Part shown: positions 63,026 to 64,000 of the stretch, one piece after another
Layout: each line of letters opens with the position of its first letter
Position numbering within the stretch: the stretch's first letter is position 1
Source: Gemmatimonadota bacterium
Lineage (GTDB): Bacteria > Gemmatimonadota > Gemmatimonadetes > Gemmatimonadales > Gemmatimonadaceae
NCBI GenBank assembly: GCA_016712265.1
Contig: JADJRJ010000027.1
Span: forward strand, 186,001-250,000
Length of the DNA: 64,000 nt
Direction of reading: 5' to 3'
Notes under the pieces: model-generated
The model's database searches: none
Seen by the model: only the letters and a program-made list of their open reading frames with translations
What the model was told of the DNA's origin: nothing
Position numbers and translations under genes: made by a program

Positions 63026-64000
63026 TCACTCCATCACATCCGAGTGGGACGCCATCTGCCGGTCGACCATCTCGCGATAGGTACCACCGAGGGCCATCAG
63101 CTCCTCGTGCGTCCCCCGCTCGGTCACGACCCCCTCCTCCATCAGGAGAATCAGGTCGGCCTTGCGCACGGTGCTCAACCGATGCGCGATCATGAAGGTC
63201 GTTCGACCAGCGAGTAGTGTTCCCATCGCGGCCTGGATCAACTGCTCGCTCTCCGTATCCAGGTTACTCGTCGCCTCATCGAGAATCAGGATCTGCGGGC
63301 GCGCGAGAAACGCGCGCGCGATCGCCAGGCGCTGCTGTTGTCCGCCAGACAGCTTGACCCCGCGCTCCCCGACCATCGTCTCGTAACCGTCCGGCAGTCG
63401 CATGATGAACTCGTGCGCATTGGCCAGCCGCGCTGCATCCACCACCTCGGCGTCCGTCGCGTCATGGCGCGCATAGGCGATGTTGTCCCGCACCGTCCCG
63501 TCGAACAGGAAGACATCCTGCTGCACGATGGCCAGCCGCTGCCGGTAACTGGAGAGCTTGAGGTCGCGCAGGTCGATCCCATTTAACAGGATGCGACCAC
63601 GCGTCGGGTCGTGGAAGCGCGCGACGAGATCGGTGACCGTGGTTTTTCCTGCGCCGCTGCGCCCCACAAGGGCCACGACCGAGCCGCCCGGCACCACGAC
63701 GTTCACGTCGCGCACCACCGGCCGCCCTTCCCGGTACTCGAACGTCACCCCCTCCAGCGCCAACTCGCGCACCGTCGTCGGCGCCTCGATCGCCCCGGGC
63801 CGATCCGGCTTGTCCGGCTCCATCGCCAACACCTCGAAGACCCGCTCCATCGCCGCCAGCGACCGCTGCGTCTCCGAGAACGAGTTCACGATGTTCCACA
63901 CCGGGTTCATCAGCAGGAACGTGTACCACTGGAACGCCATGATGTCGCCAATCGACGCGCGCCCCATCGCCGTGAGGTAGCCGCCGTACCACAGGATGAT
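63026..64000 (-). CDS. ABCB-type exporter, C-terminal part, 5' end outside the window
   Basis: 325 visible residues of an ATP-driven exporter whose start lies beyond base 64000. The last transmembrane region (F-Q-W-Y-T-F-L-L-M-N-P-V-W-N-I) is followed by the nucleotide-binding domain: Walker A G-R-S-G-A-G-K-T, Q-loop (V-Q-Q-D-V-F-L-F), signature L-S-G-G-Q-Q-Q-R, Walker B I-L-I-L-D-E-A-T-S-N-L-D, H-loop (I-A-H-R-L-S-T). Typical of lipid A flippase/multidrug half-transporters that dimerise. The stop at 63026 lies next to the poly-G tract. Confidence 0.9.
   Translation of the reverse strand: MILWYGGYLTAMGRASIGDIMAFQWYTFLLMNPVWNIVNSFSETQRSLAAMERVFEVLAMEPDKPDRPGAIEAPTTVRELALEGVTFEYREGRPVVRDVNVVVPGGSVVALVGRSGAGKTTVTDLVARFHDPTRGRILLNGIDLRDLKLSSYRQRLAIVQQDVFLFDGTVRDNIAYARHDATDAEVVDAARLANAHEFIMRLPDGYETMVGERGVKLSGGQQQRLAIARAFLARPQILILDEATSNLDTESEQLIQAAMGTLLAGRTTFMIAHRLSTVRKADLILLMEEGVVTERGTHEELMALGGTYREMVDRQMASHSDVME

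Overview
The window is GC-rich, gene-dense bacterial DNA. It is packed with Ser/Thr protein kinases (six, most ending in TPR-like repeats), ECF sigma factors (four, two of them the type that usually sits beside such kinases), and secreted proteins or lipoproteins built from BIG2, IPT/TIG, BNR-propeller, PA14, L-type lectin and dockerin modules. This mix fits Gemmatimonadota (or a relative such as Acidobacteriota). No rRNA, tRNA or CRISPR was seen. The assignment is an inference from gene content.

Layout. 1-3.1 kb: a coupled trio of GH1 glycosidase (5' end outside the window), HAD phosphatase of the mannosyl-3-phosphoglycerate phosphatase type and a GT-A glycosyltransferase. 3.3-4.9 kb: a lipoprotein that reads as a cholesterol-dependent-cytolysin-like protein, divergent from an ECF sigma/kinase-TPR pair (5.1-8.3 kb). 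8.5-13.8 kb: a small lipoprotein, a two-gene outer-membrane/secreted pair and an IPT-like secreted protein. 13.9-18.3 kb: a kinase-TPR, two small secreted proteins and a second kinase-type ECF sigma. 18.7-20.4 kb: an S41 peptidase-like lipoprotein. 20.6-22.2 kb: a truncated kinase that is a mosaic near-copy of the kinase at 45.3 kb. 22.2-32.1 kb: a surface/signalling locus with two CsgG-like proteins, a zinc-ribbon kinase, an ECF sigma, a beta-helix BIG2 lipoprotein, a beta-barrel and a lectin lipoprotein.

32.1-44.8 kb is the most unusual part. A second ECF sigma of the same type lies in a run of about fifteen genes: a DUF4344-type metallopeptidase, a PA14 protein, a membrane-anchored protein, a 33-residue membrane peptide, two AAA+ ATPases in tandem, a VirD4/TraD-like coupling ATPase, a 35-residue membrane peptide, an unknown soluble protein, a CsgG-like protein, a coiled-coil protein, a kinase fused to an NlpC/P60-like extracytoplasmic domain, and lipoproteins. 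The sigma gene and the CsgG-like gene are preceded by the same promoter-like element, and a variant precedes the divergent peptidase. I read this as one ECF-controlled envelope machine built around a coupling-type ATPase, with no relaxase or other conjugation genes in view.

44.9-48.7 kb: a frame-broken small membrane gene, a kinase-TPR and a secreted protein. 48.8-51.8 kb: a MacA/FtsX-like/LolD-like tripartite ABC exporter. 51.8-55.7 kb: a BNR lipoprotein, a class-C beta-lactamase-fold hydrolase and an AraC regulator. 55.8-61.0 kb: a four-gene coupled operon in which a BNR propeller ends in a dockerin and an upstream lipoprotein looks like a cohesin. 61.3-62.5 kb: a BIG2 lipoprotein. 62.47-62.97 kb is an almost pure G/C homopolymer tract, probably artefactual. 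The window ends inside an ABCB-type exporter.

Sequence quality matters for reading this annotation. At least seven genes are broken by what look like single missing bases, usually in G or C runs. I therefore annotate these as single genes and give the break positions; they are more likely consensus errors than true pseudogenes.
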